Shown here one piece after another: positions 43,470 to 51,872 of a DNA stretch of 64,000 nt (position 1 is its first letter; the number at the start of each line of letters is the position of its first letter). The notes under the pieces were generated by a model. That model was not told where the DNA came from. It made no database searches and worked only from the letters and a program-made list of their open reading frames with translations. Position numbers and translations under genes: made by a program. The DNA is from UBA11891 sp965658355 (lineage in GTDB: Bacteria > Bacteroidota > Bacteroidia > Flavobacteriales > Flavobacteriaceae): contig CBFHRX010000002.1 of NCBI GenBank assembly GCA_965658355.1, positions 39,094 to 103,093 on the forward strand, read 5' to 3'.

Positions 43470-44819
43470 CTAATTTGATGCTAGCACATCGGGTTTGTTA
43501 ATTTTAGTTTGAATCTTATCCACAACATACTGCCCAACCTCTTGTCCTTGATTGACCCCTTCTTCTATGGCCATCATATAGTGAATACCCCCATATAAGC
43601 GAGAAATAGCCGCTTCCTCAGCAGCTTGTAGAAAAGAAGTGTAAGATCGTTGTGGCAGTCCGTATTCTAATTCGGTAGTGTCAGTAAACGCAAAATTTTC
43701 TCCGAATAAATCGGTTAAAATAACGGCCGCTGCCCTTGAAATCACAGAATGACCGCTCGTATATTCTGGAAAAGGTGGGGTTTGTAAAATCGGCAACCAT
43801 TCCTCGTCATAGTGCTTGTTAATCAACGTTTCCGGTCGTACTATTAGGGTATTCCATTTCTCGTCCCAGCAACTAATAAACCCGTCAAACAAGGCGATGC
43901 TTACATTCGCATAGGCGTTTACCGTATCCAAGAAATCAGCCTTCGCCTGCCGCGTTGCGATCGAAGTAATTCCTATCCAATGACCACCGGGTGTGATCTT
44001 CTTTGTCGCAAACATCGCATGCCCTCGGTGATGTGTCACATACGGATTACAATCCCAAAATTTAGCAATCTCCAATTGCTCATCCGTTAGACCGTTCCCA
44101 ATTTCATATACTTGTTGTAATTGCTTTTGGAAAGGACTTCCTTTGGTTAAATCAAAGGCCAAGGGTGGCTTGGGTGAAAATTGATTGGAAGAATCTAGCA
44201 CCATGGTTCTGATTTCCTTCCAATGAGGCTCTATCCCGTCCATATAATCAGGAGGAGTGGGCTTCCAATATTGCTCAGCATCCTTGATCGTATATTTCGG
44301 GTAGGTTCGCGTTTGATTGTACAGGTCCCCCTTTGCCCACTCCAAAATGTGGTCAGCAACAGATTCTCCATATTTTTTTGAAGCCTTTAGCACCTTTGAG
44401 GGCACTCTAATTTCGTCTAATTTTGCCTTAAAATTTTCTTCAAAAGCATCCATTTTATTTTCCGAAAATATCAGGGCTCTCCCTACTTTATTGAAAGCAT
44501 ATAAAGAGGCTAATGAAAAATGTATGGCATCGGATTGAGGTTCTGGGAGCGCCTTTAAGCCCTTGACTTGACCACTTAAAGACTCATAGGAATTGCCTGC
44601 CTGAAGCCGAGCTGTCTCATAAGCAGCGATGGAAGGATATAAATACACCCGCGAAGCTACAGGAGGCGAAAAAATATCATAGACTACTATATCGGTCAGG
44701 TTTTTTACAGCTGCTTGAAATAATTCCGGATCGTTTAGTTTTTCCTTATAGGAATCATCAACAGGTCCGCAGGAAAACAAAACCCCAAAGAAGATCGTTA
44801 GCGGTATAATTTTTTTCAT
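43470..44819 (-). CDS. Vanadium-dependent haloperoxidase/PAP2-fold lipoprotein
   Basis: 449 residues. A lipoprotein signal ends at FSC (Cys17). The oxyanion pocket shared by vanadium haloperoxidases and PAP2 phosphatases is complete: Lys321 and Arg328 in KWNTLIVRP, Ser355-Gly356-His357 in EYTSGH, and Arg407 with His413 in SRLYGGIHYMM. The position that is Asp in many relatives, four after His413, is Ala417. The motif could hold vanadate (halide oxidation) or a phospho-substrate; sequence does not decide. The export signal places it in the envelope. It directly abuts the ASPIC-UnbV gene upstream and the permease downstream, so it belongs to the putative uptake system. Confidence 0.85.
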   Translation of the reverse strand: MKKIIPLTIFFGVLFSCGPVDDSYKEKLNDPELFQAAVKNLTDIVVYDIFSPPVASRVYLYPSIAAYETARLQAGNSYESLSGQVKGLKALPEPQSDAIHFSLASLYAFNKVGRALIFSENKMDAFEENFKAKLDEIRVPSKVLKASKKYGESVADHILEWAKGDLYNQTRTYPKYTIKDAEQYWKPTPPDYMDGIEPHWKEIRTMVLDSSNQFSPKPPLAFDLTKGSPFQKQLQQVYEIGNGLTDEQLEIAKFWDCNPYVTHHRGHAMFATKKITPGGHWIGITSIATRQAKADFLDTVNAYANVSIALFDGFISCWDEKWNTLIVRPETLINKHYDEEWLPILQTPPFPEYTSGHSVISRAAAVILTDLFGENFAFTDTTELEYGLPQRSYTSFLQAAEEAAISRLYGGIHYMMAIEEGVNQGQEVGQYVVDKIQTKINKPDVLASN

Positions 44820-47800
44820 TTATTTCTTTAAAATAATTGGGTATGAGTCGTTGATCGTAATAAACAATTGATCCCTGCTTAAAGACATTACTTGCCTCGC
44901 ATTTATTCCTTTTGGTAAGGGTAGTGGTTCAATGTTTTCAAATTCATTCGTCTGCTTATTGAAGGCTGATAAAACGCCTCCAGATTGAGCTGAATTCATC
45001 CCTAATTCCACCACGTAATTTAAATAATTCCCCACAAAGTACAAACGTTGCTTTTCGGCATCATATTCAAAGTCTTGAATGGCGGATTGCTGGGCTTTTT
45101 GTGGTAAGGGTACTTTCTGAAACCTTTCTGTATTATTCAGTAAAAGCACCGATCTCAGTTCATTTATTTTTAGAGTGGCAATAAGTTCATCATCCTTTTT
45201 TCCCGTGAGATCTTCAATTGTTTCAATTTCTGAAAACGACTGATAATCCTGAAATCTTTTTTTAAGGTAAGGGAGTTGTTTGGTGAGCTTGTCTTTAGAG
45301 GCAAAAGGGACAGCTTTACCGAAGAAATTATAGAAAATGATCGGATCCAATTGATCATTCTCATCAAAATCATCTAAATACATATTAACTGGATACGCTT
45401 CTGAAGCCTTCCACTTAAAATTCAGTCCTACATTTCCTGCAATGATGTCTTTTTTACCATCCTGATTAATGTCTATAATTTCTAGTGCATTCCACATTCC
45501 ATAGGTATTGTTGAGCCCCATTTCATTTGTAGCATCCACCAATTGCGTGCCTTCTTTGTTGAGAAAAACAGTTATAGGCATCCAATCACCCGCCACTATA
45601 AGATCTAAATAGCCGTCGCTGTTTAGGTCTGTCCATTCGCTGTCCGTGATCATCCCTATCGGGAGTGAAGCGAAAATCTTTAAGCCTTTACCCCCGTCAT
45701 TTTCAATAATAAAACTTTCGGGGCTCAATCCATAGGCGCCTGGGATGGACCTGCTTCCTACAAAAAGGTCTTCGTATCCATCTTTATTGAAATCTCCAAC
45801 AGAGACAGAACCTCCATTGGTATTCGGTAAGTTTATAGGTACTCTTGTTAAGTTTCCCTTTCCATCATTAATATAAAGTCGATCCGTCAATAACTTATTG
45901 TTTTGTTGCAGGTCATTGCCTCCACTGACAACATACAAATCCAAATCCCCATCTGCATCAACATCAATTGGTGCGGCGTCAACATCTTCATAATTACTAT
46001 CTGTTGCAAAGGATTCATTCGTTTGCTTCTGGAAAGTACCTTTTGAATTTGCTAAATATAAAGCCGACTTTTGATAGCGAGCACCCCCAATAAAGAGATC
46101 CTCAATCCCGTCGTTATTAAAATCTGCAATTGCCAATGCTGGGCCTTCGTGTGACAATTGTTCAGGGATTAATTGTTCGCGTTCATAATCCAAAAAAACG
46201 TCTTCAAAATGTTTATAATCGAAAATTATTGTCTCGTTTTGAATTGAGGCTGTCTTTGTCTCCGCTCTATATTTCTGACTTTCCTTTTCTTCAATAACAG
46301 AGGAAATTGCCCCCTTTTTAAGGGATTGCATTTTTCCACCCGGCCAAATAATTGAAAGTGAATCTATGTCAGCAAGAGAGGAGCCTAGGTGAATTTTATG
46401 GGACGAAGAAGATTGAAATCCGCGTACGGTTTCTAATTCCTTTAAAGCGGGGACTCCTTTTTTATACGCGAGCACTTTGGTCCCTTTTGGGGTTTTGTTC
46501 GCCATTCTTTTGAGCTCTATTTGTGCCCCTTTTTGAACTGTCTGATTTGCTAATATCGTAGCCCCTTCGTTAATATTATTGAGTACTATATCTAAATCTC
46601 CATCCGCGTCTAAATCAGCAAAAGCGGCACCTGTACTATAGCCTGGGTAGCCAACTTTTGACTCTTTGAGCGGGCTAAATTGCAAATTCCCTTTATTCGT
46701 AAATAGGAGATTTGAAATTTTGAGCGTGGGGATTTGCTCTATCACTTTTTTTTGATTGGCTACCGTTTCTTGTTGATTGAGCTGCTTGAATGGATTGTTA
46801 CTTAGGTAGTTGATATAATCGAGATCGTTAGGTCTTCTAACAATCCCATTTGAAATAAATATATCTTGGTCCCAATCATTGTCAAAATCTTCTAATAAAA
46901 CACTCCAGCTCCAATCTGTTGCATAGGTTTCAGTGGTAAGAGACAAGTCAGAAAAGGTATTATTTGCTTGATTTATCTGCATATGATTATGAGCCAATTG
47001 AGGCTCAAACCCAAACTCTTTTTTTATACGATCTACTTTGTCTGTGTCTTCACCGCCTGATTTCAAAAAGAGCTCTGCCTCATTGGGCATCATATCTGTA
47101 GAAAAAATATCGAGTAGTCCGTCATTATTTAAATCTCCTACGTCTACCCCCATCGTGAATCGGGTTGCATGATTTAAATAGTCCTTTACACTTTCACTAA
47201 AAGTACCATCCTGATTATTGATATAAATGAGGTCATTTTCATGAAAATCATTTCCGATATATAGATCCGGCCAGCCGTCTGCATTCAAATCCGAAACGCG
47301 TACCGCCAAGCCATATCCTATGGGGCTGTTATAAATCCCTGCTTGCTCTGTTACCTCAACAAACCGACCTTCACTTTCATTCAACTTGTTCTCATAGAGT
47401 CGATCACCGCTTAGTGAATCTTTTTCTTGTCGCTTTTCTATAGTGCCATAACTTCTGACCGAATGAATAGCGTGATTTAGTAGATACATGTCTAAATCAC
47501 CATCTAAATCATAATCTAAAAAGGCCGCTTGGGTTGAAAAACCTTCAAAATCGACACCGTACTCTTTGGCTTTTTCCTCAAAGGTTCCATTCCCTTGGTT
47601 TAGGTAGAGTTCATTAGCCCCCTCTTCACCATTAAAAAGGGCTATTTTACTGACATAAATATCCAAATGACCGTCGTTGTTAATGTCATCGATACTAACC
47701 CCTGTCGACCAGAAAGGATCCTGAGAAATGCCTGCCTCTTCAGTAACATTTTTAAATTTCATAGCCCCCTGGTTATAATACAACTGATCGGCAACTTGAT

Positions 47801-48041
47801 TTCCAGTAAAATACAAGTCTTCTAACCCATCCCCATTTAAATCTCCTACTCCTACTCCACCTCCATTATAATAATAGAGATATTCTAAAATATTTAGGGT
47901 CGAATCGAATCGAAGCTGATTGGCGAAATCGATTCCTGTTTCTTCCCCATTTAAGGTTTTGAAGGCTTCATTTTCAGGAGTTTGTTGCTGACATGCGGCC
48001 AAGAAGATCAGCGCGATAAAGGCTATGCTTATTTTTTTCAT
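44820..48041 (-). CDS. Large FG-GAP/VCBS repeat lipoprotein with ASPIC/UnbV domain (copy 3, divergent)
   Basis: 1073 residues. Lipoprotein signal ends at LAAC (Cys16). Two blocks of FG-GAP/VCBS beta-propeller repeats, each with calcium-loop DxDxDG-type sequences (DLNGDGLEDLY, DINNDGHLDIY, DYDLDGDLDMY, DINQDGKKDI), flank a central ASPIC/UnbV domain (about residues 510-590, with RGFQSSSSHKIHLG and IIWPGGK). It shares fixed blocks with copies 1 and 2 (a DMMP/EMLP block, ATDWSWS, NGI followed by a DYINYL-like stretch) but is clearly more divergent. Family members (CRTAC1-like) are often labelled RNA-binding, which has no basis here. Role unknown; calcium-stabilised surface binding or catalysis is inference. 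It overlaps copy 2 by four bases. Confidence 0.88.
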   Translation of the reverse strand: MKKISIAFIALIFLAACQQQTPENEAFKTLNGEETGIDFANQLRFDSTLNILEYLYYYNGGGVGVGDLNGDGLEDLYFTGNQVADQLYYNQGAMKFKNVTEEAGISQDPFWSTGVSIDDINNDGHLDIYVSKIALFNGEEGANELYLNQGNGTFEEKAKEYGVDFEGFSTQAAFLDYDLDGDLDMYLLNHAIHSVRSYGTIEKRQEKDSLSGDRLYENKLNESEGRFVEVTEQAGIYNSPIGYGLAVRVSDLNADGWPDLYIGNDFHENDLIYINNQDGTFSESVKDYLNHATRFTMGVDVGDLNNDGLLDIFSTDMMPNEAELFLKSGGEDTDKVDRIKKEFGFEPQLAHNHMQINQANNTFSDLSLTTETYATDWSWSVLLEDFDNDWDQDIFISNGIVRRPNDLDYINYLSNNPFKQLNQQETVANQKKVIEQIPTLKISNLLFTNKGNLQFSPLKESKVGYPGYSTGAAFADLDADGDLDIVLNNINEGATILANQTVQKGAQIELKRMANKTPKGTKVLAYKKGVPALKELETVRGFQSSSSHKIHLGSSLADIDSLSIIWPGGKMQSLKKGAISSVIEEKESQKYRAETKTASIQNETIIFDYKHFEDVFLDYEREQLIPEQLSHEGPALAIADFNNDGIEDLFIGGARYQKSALYLANSKGTFQKQTNESFATDSNYEDVDAAPIDVDADGDLDLYVVSGGNDLQQNNKLLTDRLYINDGKGNLTRVPINLPNTNGGSVSVGDFNKDGYEDLFVGSRSIPGAYGLSPESFIIENDGGKGLKIFASLPIGMITDSEWTDLNSDGYLDLIVAGDWMPITVFLNKEGTQLVDATNEMGLNNTYGMWNALEIIDINQDGKKDIIAGNVGLNFKWKASEAYPVNMYLDDFDENDQLDPIIFYNFFGKAVPFASKDKLTKQLPYLKKRFQDYQSFSEIETIEDLTGKKDDELIATLKINELRSVLLLNNTERFQKVPLPQKAQQSAIQDFEYDAEKQRLYFVGNYLNYVVELGMNSAQSGGVLSAFNKQTNEFENIEPLPLPKGINARQVMSLSRDQLFITINDSYPIILKK

Positions 48042-51000
48042 TTCCCAGAAAATTTAAAAACCCGAAGAGAGTCATTATTTCGAAACACCCAAACCTCATC
48101 ATTTAGCACTGTCATATCTCTGATTTCGCCTTTTACTTTAAATCCTTGATTTCCCTTTTGAGCAGAAAATCCTGCTTCTCCTTTATTTTCTAAATAAACC
48201 CCATAAGAGGCGTCGTAACTCCCTACCTCAGGTTTTGCATTGTATAAATTTCCTCCCAATAACAAATCCAAATCTCCGTCGTTGTCGTAATCATAAGGTG
48301 AAATAGCATAGACCGGACTGAGCTGGGCTTCGTAAGGCAATGCTTTTGCATCCCACTTCGCCTTGCCTTTATTTATAAAAAGGGTGGTCTCTAGGGTGGT
48401 TACCTCAATACTTTTTGCAGTTTCTCTTTCTTTCTTAGAAAAGAGTTGGGTATAATCTTGGTCTTTAAAAGAGTCATAATCAGGATATTTTTTCTTTAGT
48501 TTCTTTATTTGATCAATCAGGTTGTGTCGCAATGCATAAGGGTAGTCTTTTCCGTTTTCTGCTCTAAAGGTTAAAATCCCTTCTTGGGAACCATTTTGAT
48601 CAAAATCATTTAAAAACAATTGTATGGGTTGCTGTTTACTTGCTCTAAAACGAGAATTTAAACCGTGATTTCCAACGACCAAATCAAAATCACCGTCTTG
48701 ATCAATATCTACTACCTCCATTTTATTCCACCATCCTTTGTAGGAAGGCAATGGATGCTCCTTCCATTTAATCAATTCTCCGTTTTTATTTTCAAAAACC
48801 TCAACTCCCATAAATTCACCCACAATGATTAAATCCAAATCTTCATCATTATCTAAATCAACCCAGCTGGCATCTGTTATCATCCCGAGCTCTTTTAAAG
48901 CTGCGGCTTTTTGGAGGGTTTGATTGGTGAATTCGCCCTTTCCATTGTTGACTAATAAATATCCTGAACCCGGTAAGCCATAGCTCCCGATTTTTATTCT
49001 TTCCCCTATAAAGAGGTCTGTATCGCCATCGTTGTCATAGTCCCCTGAAGCTACTGCACCCGTACTAATACGTGCCTCAATTTCAGGAAACAGTTGATCG
49101 GATGCTGTAAAATTTCCTTTCCCATCATTGAAATACAAACGATCGTATAATAAATTCGAATAGGGGGAGATTTCAACACCTCCAGAAGCCATATAAACAT
49201 CCAAATCACCATCGCCATCAGCATCAAAAATTTCGGATTCCACTATTTCAGCCTGAATTAATTCAGGAAATAAAGATTTTGAATTGGCTTGGTTCTCTGA
49301 TAGCATCTTACTGGCTGCTCCTTTGGCTCCAGGAACCAATACCTCCATAGTTCCGTCCCCATTTAGATCGCCTTTTGCAATTTGTGGACCTTCATTACTG
49401 CACATATGATAGATGAGACGTTCCCGATGAAAGTCTACAAAATAATTTTCTTTATGACGAAAATCAGGAATCTTTTCAGAAACTGTGAATAAAGAGGAAG
49501 TCTCTTCTTTCTCCTTATTGTTGTGTTTTTTTACTTCGTTCTCATCAAGAACCAGGAGTTGATTAACCGCAACATTTTGGTGCACTGAATACCCGCCTGA
49601 AGGCCAATGTATTCGAAGTTGAACAATACTGTCATGTGGAATTCCAAAATGAACACGCGGATCCATACTGGACTGAAACCCTCTTGTTGGTTGTAGTTCT
49701 GCATAATACGAGCCAAAACTCCCTTCTAGCTGGATTTGGGCGCCCAATGCCTGTGAATTTTTATTTGCCCCCTGTAATGCTAGTTGCAAATAGTTGCCTC
49801 CCCTTTGATTGTTTTTATAAACAAATACCTCTTGATTGACATTATTAACGATTAAATCCAAATCCCCATCGTTGTCTAAATCCCCATAAGCTGATCCGTT
49901 TGAAAAGCCCTTTTGTTGCAAACCTGAATCGCTGTACAACTCAAAATCAAAGTCCCCCTTATTGCGATACGATTGATTCGCTACAGGCTCACTTGGTATG
50001 ATGTCTATCAAACGTTTATAATCTACTTTATTCTTTTGTACCACAGATTGTATTACCTCTTGATTGGAAACATATTGAAGGTAATCTTGATCCGTTAAGT
50101 CTTTGTAAATACCATTGGCAATAAACAAGTCTTTAAGCCCGTCATTGTCCATATCGAAAAACAATGCACCCCAACTCCAGTCAGAGGCTTCTACACCTGC
50201 CATTCTTCCGACCTCAGAAAAGGTGTTGTCACCATTATTTCGATGCAACATATTGCGCGTGAATTGGTGGTGGTATCCATTTTTGACATTGTATTCGTAT
50301 CGATTCCAATCTTCAAAAGTCGTCACCGATTTTAAACGTTCGTACTGAAAAGGAAGCATCTCCGTCACAAATAAATCATTGCGCCCATCATTATCAATAT
50401 CTGCCATATCAGCACCCATAGAGGCCCCACTGATAGAACGCATTTGATCGGTCAGTACTTCTTTAAAGGTTCCGTCTTGTTGGTTGATATAGAGATAATC
50501 ACGCTCAAAAAAATCATTTGAAATAAAAATATCTTCCCAGTGATCGTTATTGACATCTCCAAGGGTAACCCCTAGACCAAACCCAATGACACTTCCATAA
50601 ATACCCGCTTTTTCACTGACATCATAAAACCTACCTCCCCTATTTTCCATGAGCTTGTCTCCCCCCCTAGCATCTCTTTTAGGGCGTTCATTTCGGCGAA
50701 GATCAAAACTTCCTATAGCTTGATACGAATTGTTGAGAAGATATACATCTAGATCACCGTCTTTATCATAATCAAAAAAAGCAGCATGGGTAGAGAATCC
50801 ATTATCCGCCAGATTATACTCTTTTGCTTTCTCTAGAAAAGTACCATCCCCTTGATTGATAAACAACTCATTTTCTTTATTATCTCCCTTAACATCACCT
50901 GAGTTACAAACGTATATGTCTACAAAACCATCTGCATTGACATCCACCATAGTAACTCCTGTGGACCACGCTTTGCTCCCAGCCACCCCTGCTGATGCTG

Positions 51001-51295
51001 TTATGTCTTGAAATTCGAAATTCCCTTTGTTGAGATAAAGCTTATTTTCCTTTTGGTTGGCTGTGAGGTAAACATCCAGTAATCCATCATTGTTTACATC
51101 TCCAATAGAAACCCCTCCTCCGTTATAAAAATTTCGGTATTGATAGACATTAAACGCATCTGAATACGACAAATCGTTACTAAAATCAATTCCGGTTTTT
51201 GAACTCTCCATGCGCTCAAATAAAGTGCTGTTTGGCTGATGGCAAGCAACAATAAGGAAGGCCGCTAGAAGTACGAAAAAAAGAGGGTGTTTCAT
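48038..51295 (-). CDS. Large FG-GAP/VCBS repeat lipoprotein with ASPIC/UnbV domain (copy 2)
   Basis: 1085 residues from the ATG at 51295 (MKHPLFF), four bases after the preceding stop. An in-frame ATG at 51325 would overlap that gene and displace the signal. Lipobox ends at IVAC. Propeller repeats (DVNNDGLLDVY, DVNADGFVDIY, DYDKDGDLDVY, DIDNDGRNDLF) fill the N-terminal half and again the C-terminal third; the ASPIC/UnbV domain lies between (RGFQSSMDPRVHFG, IHWPSGG). It is close to copy 1 throughout: both have FISNDFFERDYLY, TEMLP, GYHHQF, RN, a WSWG block and NGIYKDL-DxDYL. These fixed non-calcium residues look like a functional pocket. Confidence 0.88.
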   Translation of the reverse strand: MKHPLFFVLLAAFLIVACHQPNSTLFERMESSKTGIDFSNDLSYSDAFNVYQYRNFYNGGGVSIGDVNNDGLLDVYLTANQKENKLYLNKGNFEFQDITASAGVAGSKAWSTGVTMVDVNADGFVDIYVCNSGDVKGDNKENELFINQGDGTFLEKAKEYNLADNGFSTHAAFFDYDKDGDLDVYLLNNSYQAIGSFDLRRNERPKRDARGGDKLMENRGGRFYDVSEKAGIYGSVIGFGLGVTLGDVNNDHWEDIFISNDFFERDYLYINQQDGTFKEVLTDQMRSISGASMGADMADIDNDGRNDLFVTEMLPFQYERLKSVTTFEDWNRYEYNVKNGYHHQFTRNMLHRNNGDNTFSEVGRMAGVEASDWSWGALFFDMDNDGLKDLFIANGIYKDLTDQDYLQYVSNQEVIQSVVQKNKVDYKRLIDIIPSEPVANQSYRNKGDFDFELYSDSGLQQKGFSNGSAYGDLDNDGDLDLIVNNVNQEVFVYKNNQRGGNYLQLALQGANKNSQALGAQIQLEGSFGSYYAELQPTRGFQSSMDPRVHFGIPHDSIVQLRIHWPSGGYSVHQNVAVNQLLVLDENEVKKHNNKEKEETSSLFTVSEKIPDFRHKENYFVDFHRERLIYHMCSNEGPQIAKGDLNGDGTMEVLVPGAKGAASKMLSENQANSKSLFPELIQAEIVESEIFDADGDGDLDVYMASGGVEISPYSNLLYDRLYFNDGKGNFTASDQLFPEIEARISTGAVASGDYDNDGDTDLFIGERIKIGSYGLPGSGYLLVNNGKGEFTNQTLQKAAALKELGMITDASWVDLDNDEDLDLIIVGEFMGVEVFENKNGELIKWKEHPLPSYKGWWNKMEVVDIDQDGDFDLVVGNHGLNSRFRASKQQPIQLFLNDFDQNGSQEGILTFRAENGKDYPYALRHNLIDQIKKLKKKYPDYDSFKDQDYTQLFSKKERETAKSIEVTTLETTLFINKGKAKWDAKALPYEAQLSPVYAISPYDYDNDGDLDLLLGGNLYNAKPEVGSYDASYGVYLENKGEAGFSAQKGNQGFKVKGEIRDMTVLNDEVWVFRNNDSLRVFKFSGK

Positions 51296-51299
51296 TAAA

Positions 51300-51872
51300 C
51301 TAGTATTTCTGAAGCAAGTCTTCAATTTTCACTGCTACTTGTGAATCATTTAGCACATACATTTTTATCTGTCTATTCCCATCGACTTTTACCCAAGCAT
51401 CCGGCCTGTTTTCTCCCATCTCTATTTTCATAAAATCATTTCCGGGAAACCAGTTTTTCAGCGTGTCTTGGAGCGGCTTAATTAATGTAGTAGGTTGGTA
51501 TTTTTCATTCCACGGAGCCCAGCCTGAATACGAAAATCGCATATCCATTCCACGTAGGAATTCATCCTTAAAAAGCCCGTAAAACTGCAGTTCAATGACA
51601 TCGGCTAATCGAGTCGAATCTTTGGGAATCATCCTATACTCGGCGAAAACACCTCCTTTTCCTTGGGTTATTTTTTTTTCTTTATTCAACTGTGTACAGC
51701 GGTCAAAAAAAGACTGTCGCGCCGCTCCCATTTGCATTCCAAAAGGGAGTGAGTTAAATGCTTCGCCTCTGGCGAGTTCTCGTGTAACCAGTTTCGAATA
51801 CTCTGACTGGCACCCACTCAATACCAAAACACAAAACACAGATACAAGTGTCGATAATTTAATCAAGTGCAT
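51300..51872 (-). CDS. Small lipoprotein of unknown family in the ASPIC/UnbV operon
   Basis: 190 residues from the ATG at 51872 (MHLIKLSTL); another ATG at 51893 adds seven residues. The signal ends at LSGC. The mature part has no repeats and no calcium loops. It contains SLPFGMQMGAARQSFFDRCTQLNKE, a YRMIPKDSTRLADVIELQFYGLFKDEFLRGMDMRF stretch and a strand-rich end (IKMYVLNDSQVAVKIEDLLQ). I do not recognise a family. The shape suggests a compact periplasmic-side or surface accessory. It overlaps copy 1 by 14 bases and precedes copy 2 by four, so its product is probably made together with both. Confidence 0.75.
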   Translation of the reverse strand: MHLIKLSTLVSVFCVLVLSGCQSEYSKLVTRELARGEAFNSLPFGMQMGAARQSFFDRCTQLNKEKKITQGKGGVFAEYRMIPKDSTRLADVIELQFYGLFKDEFLRGMDMRFSYSGWAPWNEKYQPTTLIKPLQDTLKNWFPGNDFMKIEMGENRPDAWVKVDGNRQIKMYVLNDSQVAVKIEDLLQKY

